DNA of 64,000 bases from the NCBI RefSeq assembly GCF_000143985.1, contig NC_014364.1, positions 2,852,001 through 2,916,000 on the forward strand, read 5' to 3'. Shown piece by piece: positions 34,763-43,715 of the stretch (its first letter is position 1; every line of letters begins with the position of its first letter). The notes beneath the pieces were generated by a model. The model did not search any database. It had not been told where the DNA came from and saw nothing but the letters and a program-made list of their open reading frames with translations. The position numbers and the translations under genes were made by a program. Origin of the DNA: Sediminispirochaeta smaragdinae DSM 11293 (GTDB lineage: Bacteria > Spirochaetota > Spirochaetia > DSM-16054 > Sediminispirochaetaceae).

Positions 34763-37285
34763 CTACCGGCCTTCCTCCAGCTCTTTAAGGAAGGAGCGTA
34801 TAGCCTTTGCACTCCCTTCTTCCTCCAGGTGGGGAAGAAGGGATAGAAGCCTGGATCGATCAAGGGATCTGATACGTTCTTTTGCCTCGGGTATTTTTGC
34901 AGGACTCATGCTGATCTCATCCACCCCGAGAGCCAGCAATGCGGCAATTCCGTCCCGATCGCTACCCATCTCTCCACAGACGCCGATCTTTTTGCCGTGC
35001 AGGTGTGCCGATTCGACAGCCAGTTTGATTGCAGACAAGACCGCGGGATGTAGAGGATCGGCAAAGTGAACGAGATTGGGGTTTCCCCGTTCGGCAGCCA
35101 TGATATACTGAGTCAGGTCATTTGAACCAATACTGAAAAAGTCCACACGACTTGCCAGTTTTCCTGCAAGAAGCGCTGCCGCCGGTGTTTCGATCATAGC
35201 CCCTATCGGTAGTGGCCAGCGATGCTGAACCCCTTCCCTTTCCAGATCGGTATGGACCTCTTCGATAGCGCTTCGGATTCGGATACACTCGTCGACCTCG
35301 GCAACCATGGGTACCATGATCTGAAAATTGAAAGAGAAAGCCGCCCGAAGAATCGCACGGATATGGGCCGTAAAAAGCTCCCGATGGGTTTCATAGAGCC
35401 GTAGTCCCCTTACCCCGAGAAAGGGATTCGCCTCATCGGGAAGCCTCATATAGTCGATCTGCTTATCCCCACCGATATCAAAGGTACGGATGATAACGGG
35501 CTTTTCTCCGAAAGCCTCACCAACTTTTACAAACGCCCCAAACTGCTCCTCCTCGGTCGGCGCCGTTTTCCTATTGAGAAAGAGAAATTCGGTCCGAAAC
35601 AGGCCGCTTCCCTCTGCCCCGTTACGTATTGCCGCCTCGGCATCACGAGGCGATGCAATATTGGCAAAAACCTCCACCCGGCTGCCATCGATGCTGATTG
35701 CCGGGGCCTCCGCTTTCTGCCGCAACCTTTCAAGCTCCTCTCTCTTCTGCTTTTCCGCTTCCCGGGCCTCGGCAAGTTTCTCTTCCTGCGGGTCTATGGA
35801 TACGGCCCCCGCTTTGCCGTCGATGATAACCATCGTCCCATCGGCAACAGATTCCATGTCGGCGAATCCGCCGACAGCCGGTATGCCCAAGGCCCTGCAC
35901 AGAATTGCGGTATGCGAAGTGGGCCCTCCGAAGCGGGTAACCACCCCCTTTACAATGGAAAAATCAAAGGAAGCAGTCTGGGTCGGCGTCAGATCATCGG
36001 CAAAAAGGACTACCGGCGAGGATATCCCCGTCAGGAGCTCCCCGGAGCCATCCTTACCAACAAGCGCATCATGAAGCTGAGCCCCTACATCCCGTACATC
36101 CTTTGCCCGCTGCCTGAGATATGCATCCGAAAGGCTCTCATACGCCTGGCTCACCTCCTGGACGCGAAGGCTCCACGCGTATGCGGCTTTATATCCTTCA
36201 TCCGCGATCAGTTTTAGGGTCTCATCAAAGAGTTCAGGGTCTCTCAACAGGATTGCATGAGCGTCAAAAATTTCAAGTTCCTGTTCCGAGAGCCTTGAGA
36301 CGAGCATACGCTTTTTTTCGGCAAGATCGGCTTCGACCCTTTCGACGGCTTCGGTAAAAAGCCTGGCTTCGGTGTCTCGATCTTCGGCAAAAGCCTTTTC
36401 GGCTTCGAATCCATGACTTGTAAGCAAGAAGGCTTTTCCAATCGCAATACCATCGGAGATGCCGATCAGTCCTTCCGGGTTTTCCGACTCCGACCGAGGG
36501 ATCGTTTCGAGCTGCTCTTCGGCCTCTCCGAAATTATCCGCAATCAGGGCCTCCACCGCCTCAAGAAGGGAGGTGGCCTGGGGACCTGAAGCGGAAAAGC
36601 GTACCCGATCGTTTTGCAGGACATTCAGTGACGAAAGCCTGTTTAGACTCCGTCCCGACACCGGTCCAAGCTTCCTCGAGAGATTGGAAACCTCCACTTC
36701 CGCATCGAAGGAACCGATCAGGCGTATCAGCTTCGCAGCCGGGCGGGCATGCAGGCCATGCACATTGGTGATGGTCATCACCCGTTCGACATGATTACCT
36801 GTTTCAGAGGCGACAGAGCCGCTTGCAGAAGAGACAGCATCTGCTTCAGGCGCATCGGTAGAGGACGATGTTTCAGGTTGATCCAGGTGCTCCTGTTTGG
36901 GAACAAGCCCGCCACGTGCCTCAAGCTCCACTTCCTGAAGAGAAGACCCCAATCCGATCTGAACCGCCGCAGAGACAGCACCCTCGACAAGGGGAGCCGA
37001 AGAGATACGAATATGCGGTTTTTGCTCGTCGGGGAGAAACTCCAGGGCAAGTTCGGCACTCAGCACGGCGCTTCCCAGGTCGGTGAGGACCAGTACCCCC
37101 TCGTCGGAATAAACGGAACCGATGGCATCGACGATGTCACCGGCATCCGTTCCGAGTTCCTGGGCTCCCTCGCCCACTCCGCCTGTCGCAACCACGGGTA
37201 TAGCCTCGTTGCCGGTTCCCCGTATCAAGGAAACCAGCGCTTCGGCAAGCTGCCGACTGTGAGAAACAATAACAAGTCCGACCAT
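34763..37285 (-). CDS. dhaM: PTS-type dihydroxyacetone kinase phosphotransfer protein DhaM fused to full-length Enzyme I
   Basis: 840 residues with three phosphotransfer modules. Residues 1-125: EIIA-mannose-like DhaM domain with His9 (V-S-H-S). Residues 168-252: HPr with His179 (V-H-G-L-H-A-R-P). Residues 270-840: Enzyme I with His458 (G-G-P-T-S-H-T-A) and a complete PEP-binding barrel (F-R-T-E-F-L-F, F-D-I-G-G-D-K, G-S-N-D-L-T-Q-Y, V-C-G-E-M-G). E. coli DhaM has only a truncated Enzyme I and needs the general PTS; this one could pass phosphate from PEP to DhaL-bound nucleotide by itself. A linker rich in Ser/Ala/Asp separates the first two modules. Confidence 0.93.
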   Translation of the reverse strand: MVGLVIVSHSRQLAEALVSLIRGTGNEAIPVVATGGVGEGAQELGTDAGDIVDAIGSVYSDEGVLVLTDLGSAVLSAELALEFLPDEQKPHIRISSAPLVEGAVSAAVQIGLGSSLQEVELEARGGLVPKQEHLDQPETSSSTDAPEADAVSSASGSVASETGNHVERVMTITNVHGLHARPAAKLIRLIGSFDAEVEVSNLSRKLGPVSGRSLNRLSSLNVLQNDRVRFSASGPQATSLLEAVEALIADNFGEAEEQLETIPRSESENPEGLIGISDGIAIGKAFLLTSHGFEAEKAFAEDRDTEARLFTEAVERVEADLAEKKRMLVSRLSEQELEIFDAHAILLRDPELFDETLKLIADEGYKAAYAWSLRVQEVSQAYESLSDAYLRQRAKDVRDVGAQLHDALVGKDGSGELLTGISSPVVLFADDLTPTQTASFDFSIVKGVVTRFGGPTSHTAILCRALGIPAVGGFADMESVADGTMVIIDGKAGAVSIDPQEEKLAEAREAEKQKREELERLRQKAEAPAISIDGSRVEVFANIASPRDAEAAIRNGAEGSGLFRTEFLFLNRKTAPTEEEQFGAFVKVGEAFGEKPVIIRTFDIGGDKQIDYMRLPDEANPFLGVRGLRLYETHRELFTAHIRAILRAAFSFNFQIMVPMVAEVDECIRIRSAIEEVHTDLEREGVQHRWPLPIGAMIETPAAALLAGKLASRVDFFSIGSNDLTQYIMAAERGNPNLVHFADPLHPAVLSAIKLAVESAHLHGKKIGVCGEMGSDRDGIAALLALGVDEISMSPAKIPEAKERIRSLDRSRLLSLLPHLEEEGSAKAIRSFLKELEEGR

Positions 37286-37299
37286 ACGAGCTTTAATCC

Positions 37300-37926
37300 C
37301 TATTTCCAGGTCTCAAGAGCCGCTTTCAGCAGATAGTAGGAAGATGTTGCCCCCGGATCCTGATGTCCCTTGCTCCGCTCGCCGAGGTAACTCGCCCTTC
37401 CTTTCTTTGCGACCATTTCGATTGTCGATGCAAGTCCCGCTTCGGCCGCTTCCACGGCGCCACCCAACATTGTGGGTATATCTTTACCTTCACCTGCAAG
37501 GACTTCCATTTTTTCCACGGCGGGGACCAGAGCATCAAGCATGGTTTTATCGCCCACATGGGCTTTTCCCCGTTTCTTGATCGCCTCCAGACCAGCCTGA
37601 AAGGCTGCAGCGACATCTGCACTTTCTGCCGTATCCTTACCGTCTAGAGCTTTTGAAAAATCAAGAAAAAAGCTGCCGTAAAGGGGGCCGGAAGCCCCCC
37701 CGACCGTTCGTATCAGGACAAACGCCGTCGATTTCAAGGCAGCACTTATCGAAGAGGGGGACTGTTTGTCGAGCTCGGCACAAACAGCGGAAAATCCTCT
37801 GTTCATGTTGATGCCGTGGTCGGCATCCCCAATCTCAGAATCCAATCTTGTCAGGTACTCTTTCTGTTCGGCATATACCCGTCCAAGCTCCCGCAGCCAC
37901 TTTTCTGTCATTTCCAGTGTCAGCAT
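37300..37926 (-). CDS. dhaL: Dihydroxyacetone kinase ADP-binding subunit DhaL
   Basis: 208 residues. The Mg-ADP site I-G-D-A-D-H-G-I-N-M-N-R-G and G-G-A-S-G-P-L-Y-G-S-F-F are as in DhaL. In PTS-type systems ADP stays bound and is rephosphorylated by DhaM. The ATG at 37926 follows GGAGGG at 5 nt; 34 in-frame codons further upstream run into the dhaK gene and are not protein-like. It lies 14 bp before dhaM. Confidence 0.95.
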   Translation of the reverse strand: MLTLEMTEKWLRELGRVYAEQKEYLTRLDSEIGDADHGINMNRGFSAVCAELDKQSPSSISAALKSTAFVLIRTVGGASGPLYGSFFLDFSKALDGKDTAESADVAAAFQAGLEAIKKRGKAHVGDKTMLDALVPAVEKMEVLAGEGKDIPTMLGGAVEAAEAGLASTIEMVAKKGRASYLGERSKGHQDPGATSSYYLLKAALETWK

Positions 37927-37963
37927 ACATTCCCTCCGATCGTTTGTAAAAAATCCTCTGAAG

Positions 37964-38965
37964 TTAGATTCCCCAACGCAGGCCCGCGGTATGTACAGGA
38001 GCGTCCCACAGAGCAAGCAGCTTTTCATCAGCCTTTACCGCAGAGATGGAAAATCCCTGCATCTCAAGGGAGGTAATGTAATTACCTACAAGACGACGTA
38101 CGATTTTCAAGCCTTTTGCCTTACAGAACTGTTCGAACTCATTATAAAGAAGATAGAGCTCCATGAGTGGAGTTCCTCCCATCCCATTGAGCAGAACGAT
38201 AAGTTCATCACCATTTTTGTAGGGGATATCGGAGACCACAGCCTCTCCCATCATCTGCACGTATTCATGAGCGGTTTTCTGCTTCATTCTTTCGCGACCA
38301 GGCTCACCATGAATGCCGACCCCCATCTCGATCTCATCAGCACCGATTTCAAAGGTAGGCTTGCCGGCGGAAGGAACGGTACAGGATGTCAGGGCCATTC
38401 CCATAGACCTGCCGACCTCGTTGACCCGACGGCAGAATTCGGCGGTCTTCTTGAGATCATCACCACGTTCTGCCGCAGCACCCGCAATCTTTTCCGCGAA
38501 GACGGTGCAACCGACCCCCCGTCTTCCCTCGGTATAGAGACTATCTTTTACGGCGACATCATCGTCGATAATAACGGATTCAACACTTATTCCCGCTTCA
38601 CCACAAAGATCTGCGGCCATTTCGAAATTCATCACATCACCGGAATAGTTTTTCACGATGTGAAGAACACCGGCACCTCCGTCCACAGCCTTTGTCGCCT
38701 CTTCCATCTGATCGGGAGTCGGAGAGGTAAAGACGGCACCGGGACAGGCGGCATCAAGCATTCCCAACCCTACAAAACCGCCATGTAACGGCTCATGGCC
38801 ACTTCCACCGCCTGAAATAACCGCAACCTTTCCCTTCCGTGTCTTGCTGCTACGCGTAATAAAGTTCGGATTACGATGGACCTTAAGGATGTCGGAATGA
38901 GCAAGTTCCATTCCCGTCAAGGCCTCTTCAATGACATCATCAGGCGCATTGATCAATTTCTTCAT
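37964..38965 (-). CDS. dhaK: Dihydroxyacetone kinase substrate-binding subunit DhaK
   Basis: 333 residues. Begins M-K-K-L-I-N-A-P-D-D-V; S-G-G-G-S-G-H-E-P-L-H binds the substrate, and the His of G-I-H-G-E-P-G forms the covalent hemiaminal with dihydroxyacetone. ATG at 38965 with GGAGG at 5 nt. With DhaL and DhaM it makes dihydroxyacetone phosphate for glycolysis. First gene of the operon, behind a near-consensus promoter. Confidence 0.96.
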   Translation of the reverse strand: MKKLINAPDDVIEEALTGMELAHSDILKVHRNPNFITRSSKTRKGKVAVISGGGSGHEPLHGGFVGLGMLDAACPGAVFTSPTPDQMEEATKAVDGGAGVLHIVKNYSGDVMNFEMAADLCGEAGISVESVIIDDDVAVKDSLYTEGRRGVGCTVFAEKIAGAAAERGDDLKKTAEFCRRVNEVGRSMGMALTSCTVPSAGKPTFEIGADEIEMGVGIHGEPGRERMKQKTAHEYVQMMGEAVVSDIPYKNGDELIVLLNGMGGTPLMELYLLYNEFEQFCKAKGLKIVRRLVGNYITSLEMQGFSISAVKADEKLLALWDAPVHTAGLRWGI

Positions 38966-39024
38966 GGTAACCTCCGAAAGTTTTGCTATTTTTCCTTGCA
39001 ACCCCAGGATGGTAGTTCAATCTC

Positions 39025-39052
39025 ATTATAAAACAGAATGAACATTTGTCAA
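39025..39052 (-). promoter_or_regulatory. Promoter of the dhaKLM operon
   Basis: On the minus strand: TTGACA (39047-39052), 16-nt spacer, TATAAT (39025-39030), both hexamers matching consensus exactly, about 60 bp before the dhaK start. Confidence 0.75.
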
Positions 39053-39093
39053 ACAGATTGTAACAAGGGTTCATAACCATAACATTATCAATT

Positions 39094-39122
39094 TTGTCAG
39101 ATATAGAAAAAGATAGTATATT
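39094..39122 (+). promoter_or_regulatory. Promoter of the msrA-msrB fusion gene
   Basis: TTGTCA (39094-39099), 17-nt spacer, TATATT (39117-39122), then AAGGAGG and the ATG at 39144. The transcription start would lie only about 15 bp before the start codon, giving a very short leader. Confidence 0.6.
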
Positions 39123-39143
39123 AATCATACAAGGAGGCCTGAA

Positions 39144-40268
39144 ATGAAAGGCGCGAGCTTCCTTTTGATTGCCCTTCTTTTGCCCTGGAATCTCCATGCT
39201 TCGGGAGAAGTCGAACAAAGGCTTCCCGAAATGCTCTTTAGCGAAACGCACCTTCAGGCGCTGGAAGCCTACGATAGCGCTGTCTTTGCAGGTGGGTGCT
39301 TCTGGTGTCTGGAAAAACCCTTTGAAGAGCTGGTTGGAGTAGCAGAAGCCGTTTCCGGTTACAGCGGTGGTGATGAGAAAGACCCTAGGTACCAAGACGT
39401 TGCAAGCGGCCGCACCGGACACAGGGAAAGTGTTACCGTCTACTATAATTCGGAGGTCATCACCTACAGGCAGCTGCTCGATGTCTTCTGGAGAAACATC
39501 GATCCGACCGATGGCGGAGGGCAGTTTGCAGACAGGGGTAGCCAGTATGCCCCCGCAATCTTTGTCGGCACCAGGGGCGAACGGGAGGCCGCAGAGGCAT
39601 CAAAAAAGCAGCTTGAGGCATCGGGTACATTTTCCCGCCCCATCCTTGTCGAGATTCTCGACCGTCGTCCCTTTTATCCGGCAGAGGAATATCACCAGGA
39701 TTATTACAAAAAAAACAGGGAGGCCTACGACCGTTATTATACAGGCTCGGGAAGAGGTCCTTTCGTCGATTCCCTCTGGAACAAGGCAGAAACCTCCGGC
39801 GGTCTGGCCACAAAGGAGGGACGGTGGGGTAATTTTGACAAGCAAGAAAGGCTTTCGTCGCTCACCGATTTCGAATACCGCCTCACCCAGGAGGGAGAGA
39901 CGGAACCCGCCTTTGCAAACGAATTCTGGGATAATAAAGAGGAGGGCATCTATGTCGATATCGTCAGCGGAGAACCCCTTTTCAGCTCCACGGACGCCTT
40001 TTCATCGGGAACAGGCTGGCCCAGTTTCATCAGACCGATAGATCCCGATCATATACGCTATCTTCAGGATACTTCCGGTACCATGCAGCGAATCGAGGTC
40101 AGGAGCAGATATGCAGACAGCCACCTTGGCCACGTTTTTACAGACGGACCCGATCCTACCGGCCTGCGGTTCTGCATAAACTCTGCAGCCCTCAGGTTTA
40201 TACCCAGGACAGAGATGAAGGAGGCAGGCTACGAAGAATATCTGTTGCTTTTTGACGGCTACCGATAG
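39144..40268 (+). CDS. msrAB: Exported peptide methionine sulfoxide reductase, MsrA-MsrB fusion
   Basis: 374 residues. A signal peptide (about 1-20, L-H-A-S) is followed by MsrA with the catalytic Cys52 in G-G-C-F-W-C, and by MsrB (about 245-374) with T-G-W-P-S-F, S-H-L-G-H-V-F and the catalytic Cys344 in R-F-C-I-N-S. It repairs both S- and R-methionine sulfoxide in proteins outside the cytoplasm. Periplasmic fusions usually carry a thioredoxin-like module or rely on a CcdA-type partner; none is adjacent here. The last 10 bp overlap the convergent binding-protein gene. Confidence 0.94.
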   Translation: MKGASFLLIALLLPWNLHASGEVEQRLPEMLFSETHLQALEAYDSAVFAGGCFWCLEKPFEELVGVAEAVSGYSGGDEKDPRYQDVASGRTGHRESVTVYYNSEVITYRQLLDVFWRNIDPTDGGGQFADRGSQYAPAIFVGTRGEREAAEASKKQLEASGTFSRPILVEILDRRPFYPAEEYHQDYYKKNREAYDRYYTGSGRGPFVDSLWNKAETSGGLATKEGRWGNFDKQERLSSLTDFEYRLTQEGETEPAFANEFWDNKEEGIYVDIVSGEPLFSSTDAFSSGTGWPSFIRPIDPDHIRYLQDTSGTMQRIEVRSRYADSHLGHVFTDGPDPTGLRFCINSAALRFIPRTEMKEAGYEEYLLLFDGYR

Positions 40269-41566
40269 CCCTTCAGCATCTTCTCCATATCCTCCCGCAA
40301 CTCCTTTATGCCGATTGAAGTATCAAGATCCTGAGCAACGATCTGAAAGATCTTCTGGTCGATGAATTCGTCCATGGAGGCGTACCATTTGAAATTGGGG
40401 TCGATATAACTGTCCCGAATGATATTGTTCAAAAAAGGATAGTTCAGGATCTTTCGTTCCTCGTCTGAGGAAGCATGATAAAGATCGTTTACAACCCGTC
40501 GGTTGGCAGGAAGCATGTTGGTACCGCTCCATACCGCTTCCTGAAATTCCCGATCGCCGGTCATGAAACGGATAAAAGAGAAGGCCTCCTTTTTATGATG
40601 CGATCGGGAACTCATGCCAACCTGTACCGTATAGAGTTTAGAGGAACTTGTTCCGCTGGGCCCTGAGGGAAAGGGGATGGTCTCCCACTCGAAATTTTCG
40701 TACCGAAGTATTCTGTAGGGATACGTTCCGTAGACCTTATACTCGGAAAGATTAAAAACCTTAAAGCCTGTCTTTCCCTGATCAAAATCCTTTTCTCTGA
40801 GAATATGCCCCTTGTTGAGGCGGTTCATTTTCTTCAAAAACTGAAGGGTCTCCTCCAGGCGACGGCTATTAAACTGGATTGCCGGATCGTCGGGGTTGAA
40901 CAGATACCGATCGTTTGTATAAAAGGCGTTGTGCCAGTCATAGCCGTATACGCCGAACTGATCGGGGATGCTGTCGCCATCCAGGTCCTTCGTCAATTGC
41001 CGACAGATGGCATAAAACTGATCCCAGTCCCAATCTTCCCGATCTATCCTGATCTGGTTATCTTCCAAAAGTGTTTTGTTCACAATCATGAAGGAAGGTA
41101 CCAGAGAAATGGGAAGCGAGTACTGAATTCCGTTAAACATTCCCGCTTCCAGCCCTCGGGGATAGTATTCCTGCTTGTTAAAATCGCTGCATCTGGAAAT
41201 GAAGGGTTCCAGGTTCTGGAGGAGTCCGATGGAAGCATAGGTGTTGAAATCCTGTTCCACCAGCAAAAAGATATCCGGTTCCTTTCCCTGAAGAACCAAC
41301 TGGGCCAGCCATTCTGAATAGTGATTATACATGATACCGGTCTTCAGCTTGATAGTTATATGACGGTTTTCCGGGCGGCTTTCAAACAGCTCCACAGCCT
41401 TATCATAGATGGCATAGGCAAAATTCTGGGGGACGCCCCAGCTATTGCCGGAATATAGTGCCATTTCAATCTCAACGTCGTCAGCTGCGGCCAGGTAATG
41501 GGAAAAAAGAACTACAGACACGATCAGGAGCAGCAGAAGAGCGGTCAGACGGATCTTATTTTCCAT
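40259..41566 (-). CDS. Extracellular solute-binding protein, family 1, without cognate permeases
   Basis: 435 residues. A signal peptide or anchor helix (about 7-27, Y-L-A-A-A-D-D) is followed by a two-lobed carbohydrate-binding protein (SBP_bac_1) with [16 protein letters not shown] and F-I-R-F-M-T-G-D. No family-1 permease genes are near. It overlaps the response-regulator gene by 11 bp, so it is translated with a two-component system and probably works as a ligand-capturing co-sensor for the kinase. Confidence 0.85.
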   Translation of the reverse strand: MENKIRLTALLLLLIVSVVLFSHYLAAADDVEIEMALYSGNSWGVPQNFAYAIYDKAVELFESRPENRHITIKLKTGIMYNHYSEWLAQLVLQGKEPDIFLLVEQDFNTYASIGLLQNLEPFISRCSDFNKQEYYPRGLEAGMFNGIQYSLPISLVPSFMIVNKTLLEDNQIRIDREDWDWDQFYAICRQLTKDLDGDSIPDQFGVYGYDWHNAFYTNDRYLFNPDDPAIQFNSRRLEETLQFLKKMNRLNKGHILREKDFDQGKTGFKVFNLSEYKVYGTYPYRILRYENFEWETIPFPSGPSGTSSSKLYTVQVGMSSRSHHKKEAFSFIRFMTGDREFQEAVWSGTNMLPANRRVVNDLYHASSDEERKILNYPFLNNIIRDSYIDPNFKWYASMDEFIDQKIFQIVAQDLDTSIGIKELREDMEKMLKGYR

Positions 41567-42227
41567 GGATATCCCTCAGCATGATGCCCGACTGGATGGC
41601 AAAAATAGCGATCTGGGTTCTGTCCCTGAGTTGGATTTTTTTTAGAATCATGCTGATATAATTTCTGATGGTTCCTTCGGAAAAATTCACCTCACCCATG
41701 ATCTCTTTGTTGCTGTAGCCCCTGCCGATAAGCTGTATGATGCGTATTTCCTGGTCCGTCAGATTTGCTATATCTTCGGCATCCTGATTCAGAAAATAGG
41801 ATTTTGCCATTTTTCCGAAAATAGTAAAAACCTTCTGGGCAGTCTGAGGTTCAATACTTGCTCCCCCGTTATAGACCGTTTCAATGCTGTTTATCAGGTC
41901 TCTTTTGGAAATTCCCTTTAGAAGGAAACCGTCCGCACCGTTTTTCAACGACTCGTATATGTATTCGTCGCTGTCAAAGGTGGTTAGCATGATAATCTTG
42001 ATAGCCGGATTCCTTTCCTTGATAAGTTTGACACATTCTATTCCGTTGAATTCCGGCATCCGGATATCCATAAGAACAACATCGGGATTCAATTCAGCCG
42101 CCAGCCGGACAACTTCCCGGCCGTTTTGGGGCAGGCCGACGACCTCGAATCTCTCATCGGAATTAACAAGAAGCTCCAGACTGTCCCGTATGATCTCCTG
42201 ATCATCCGCTATTAAAACCTTAATCAT
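41556..42227 (-). CDS. NarL/LuxR-family response regulator
   Basis: 223 residues. Receiver with acidic pair A-D-D-Q, phospho-acceptor Asp54 (L-M-D-I-R-M-P), then a LuxR-type helix-turn-helix (D-Q-E-I-R-I-I-Q-L-I-G-R-G-Y-S-N-K-E-I). The ATG at 42227 has GAGGG 5 nt upstream and lies 8 bp inside the kinase gene. It is the best candidate to bind the tandem TGTCA-N9-TGACA sites in front of the divergent sugar operon. Confidence 0.94.
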   Translation of the reverse strand: MIKVLIADDQEIIRDSLELLVNSDERFEVVGLPQNGREVVRLAAELNPDVVLMDIRMPEFNGIECVKLIKERNPAIKIIMLTTFDSDEYIYESLKNGADGFLLKGISKRDLINSIETVYNGGASIEPQTAQKVFTIFGKMAKSYFLNQDAEDIANLTDQEIRIIQLIGRGYSNKEIMGEVNFSEGTIRNYISMILKKIQLRDRTQIAIFAIQSGIMLRDIHGK

Positions 42228-43524
42228 CGATTCCCTCTTTTCGAAGGGGAATAAAGGCAGATGTCGTGAAGCCTCCGCCATCTTCCGTGATGAACGATAT
42301 GCTTCCCCCGAGAAATTGTACCTGCTCTTCCATATGGCTTAAACCAAAATTTTTCTCCAGGTGATGACACCCCAGCCCATTATCCCGTATGGCAATGGCA
42401 AGTTGATCCTGACCGTATGTCAGTTTGATAAAGATGTCCTCCGCCTTTCCATGACGAATTGCATTTGTTGTACTTTCCTGAACCAATCGGTATACCGTCA
42501 ACTCCTCATCGTGCTGCAGCGTGACAGGCTCTCCGGAAATCTCCAAAAAGGCTCTCTGTTTTCCCAGGGCATTAATATTAGCAATCAATTCATGGATGGC
42601 TTCTATCAGGGACGATTTTACGATGACATCGACCTTCAGCTCCTTGACCGAACGCCTGATATCCATCAGTCCCTTATCACTGACCTCCTTTATTCTCTGC
42701 AGCTGCCGGGCCAGGACCGGATTTGATGTTCCCGTAACCTCCATACTTGCTTCCAGGCCGGTCGAGATACAGGTCAGCGAATGCCCCAGAATGTCATGAA
42801 TTTCATGGGCAAGCCTGTTTCTTTCTTTCATCCTACCCGCCTCTTCCAACTGAACGTTGGCAATCTTCAATTTTGCCAAATTCTCCTTCAGGCGGTTATT
42901 CAATTGAACGAACTCCTTATTCTCCCGGATCTTGCTGTGAATAAACATATAGAAAAAAAGCACGACCAGAATGAGGTTGGCGGAATCAAGAGCACTTTTG
43001 ATGCTGTATAAATAGATCTGGATATTCGGATCGTAATAGTCAATGTAATCCTGAAAAGAAAGCAGATGAATCCTGACCGTCAGCAGATCGTAATCAAAAA
43101 GAATGAAGCATATGAGGGTAATCGCCAAGGTTATCAGCCTGACAGACATGTTGTTTACAAACAGAAAAAGGCCCGCGGTAATAAAAAGGAAAAAGCCTTT
43201 GTAACTAAAATTTAGCAAGTAGGTAATAAGACCAAATAAGATAAGATCGGCAATATAAAGGAAAATGATTTTTACCGGCTGGTTCTTGAAAACCCCTTCC
43301 TTCAGCACATTGGAAATTCCGATCAAGGTAAAACAGATGATGGTATACGTAGGAACGGTCCATGCGACATGAGGCAAATATCGCGCCATCTCCAAGAAAT
43401 CTCTGGCCTGGTAATCATCGCATATCTTAAAGATGGTGAAGTACATGGTCATAGAAAGGAATACGATGATAACAAAATTTAATCCATAGATGGCAATATA
43501 GACTTGTTTAACCCGATCCTTCAT
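42220..43524 (-). CDS. Membrane sensor histidine kinase, HisKA_3 type with multi-helix N-terminus
   Basis: 434 residues from ATG 43524 (a weak ribosome site; a TTG at 43569 is the alternative). About six membrane helices fill residues 8-195 with very short external loops, so ligand sensing is unlikely to be direct. A short coiled coil (about 200-235) leads to the H-box H-E-I-H-D-I-L-G-H-S with His243. HATPase_c follows with I-R-D-N-G-L-G. Kinases of this shape often read an accessory protein, here plausibly the co-translated binding protein. Confidence 0.9.
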   Translation of the reverse strand: MKDRVKQVYIAIYGLNFVIIVFLSMTMYFTIFKICDDYQARDFLEMARYLPHVAWTVPTYTIICFTLIGISNVLKEGVFKNQPVKIIFLYIADLILFGLITYLLNFSYKGFFLFITAGLFLFVNNMSVRLITLAITLICFILFDYDLLTVRIHLLSFQDYIDYYDPNIQIYLYSIKSALDSANLILVVLFFYMFIHSKIRENKEFVQLNNRLKENLAKLKIANVQLEEAGRMKERNRLAHEIHDILGHSLTCISTGLEASMEVTGTSNPVLARQLQRIKEVSDKGLMDIRRSVKELKVDVIVKSSLIEAIHELIANINALGKQRAFLEISGEPVTLQHDEELTVYRLVQESTTNAIRHGKAEDIFIKLTYGQDQLAIAIRDNGLGCHHLEKNFGLSHMEEQVQFLGGSISFITEDGGGFTTSAFIPLRKEGIDD

Positions 43525-43560
43525 TTTACCGTCAATTGTACCCTTGTTTTCAGAATATGA

Positions 43561-43628
43561 AAAATCCAAAATACTGGATTTTTGTCATCACAAAAATGAC
43601 ATCTGTCATTTAAGTTGTGACATATTAT
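43561..43628 (+). promoter_or_regulatory. Divergent control region: hairpin plus two tandem TGTCA-N9-TGACA sites
   Basis: An inverted repeat AAAATCCA (43561-43568) / TGGATTTT (43575-43582) is followed by two copies of TGTCA-N9-TGACA at 43583-43601 and 43604-43622, start to start exactly 21 bp (two DNA turns). The second copy ends at the base before a -10-like TATTAT (43623-43628); no good -35 exists, which suits an activator-dependent promoter reading into the binding-protein gene at 43716. Confidence 0.75.
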
Positions 43629-43715
43629 TCATTGCTGCCCGGAGAAAAGGCCGGTATCCTGAATTCAAGTTTGGTGATGGTGCCACCCAAAACATTCACG
43701 TAATGTGGAGGAATT

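Noticed and set aside
37766-38788. 340-codon plus-strand open frame over dhaL/dhaK
   Set aside because: Antisense to two clearly functional kinase genes; the translation is rich in His, Ser and Arg without any fold.
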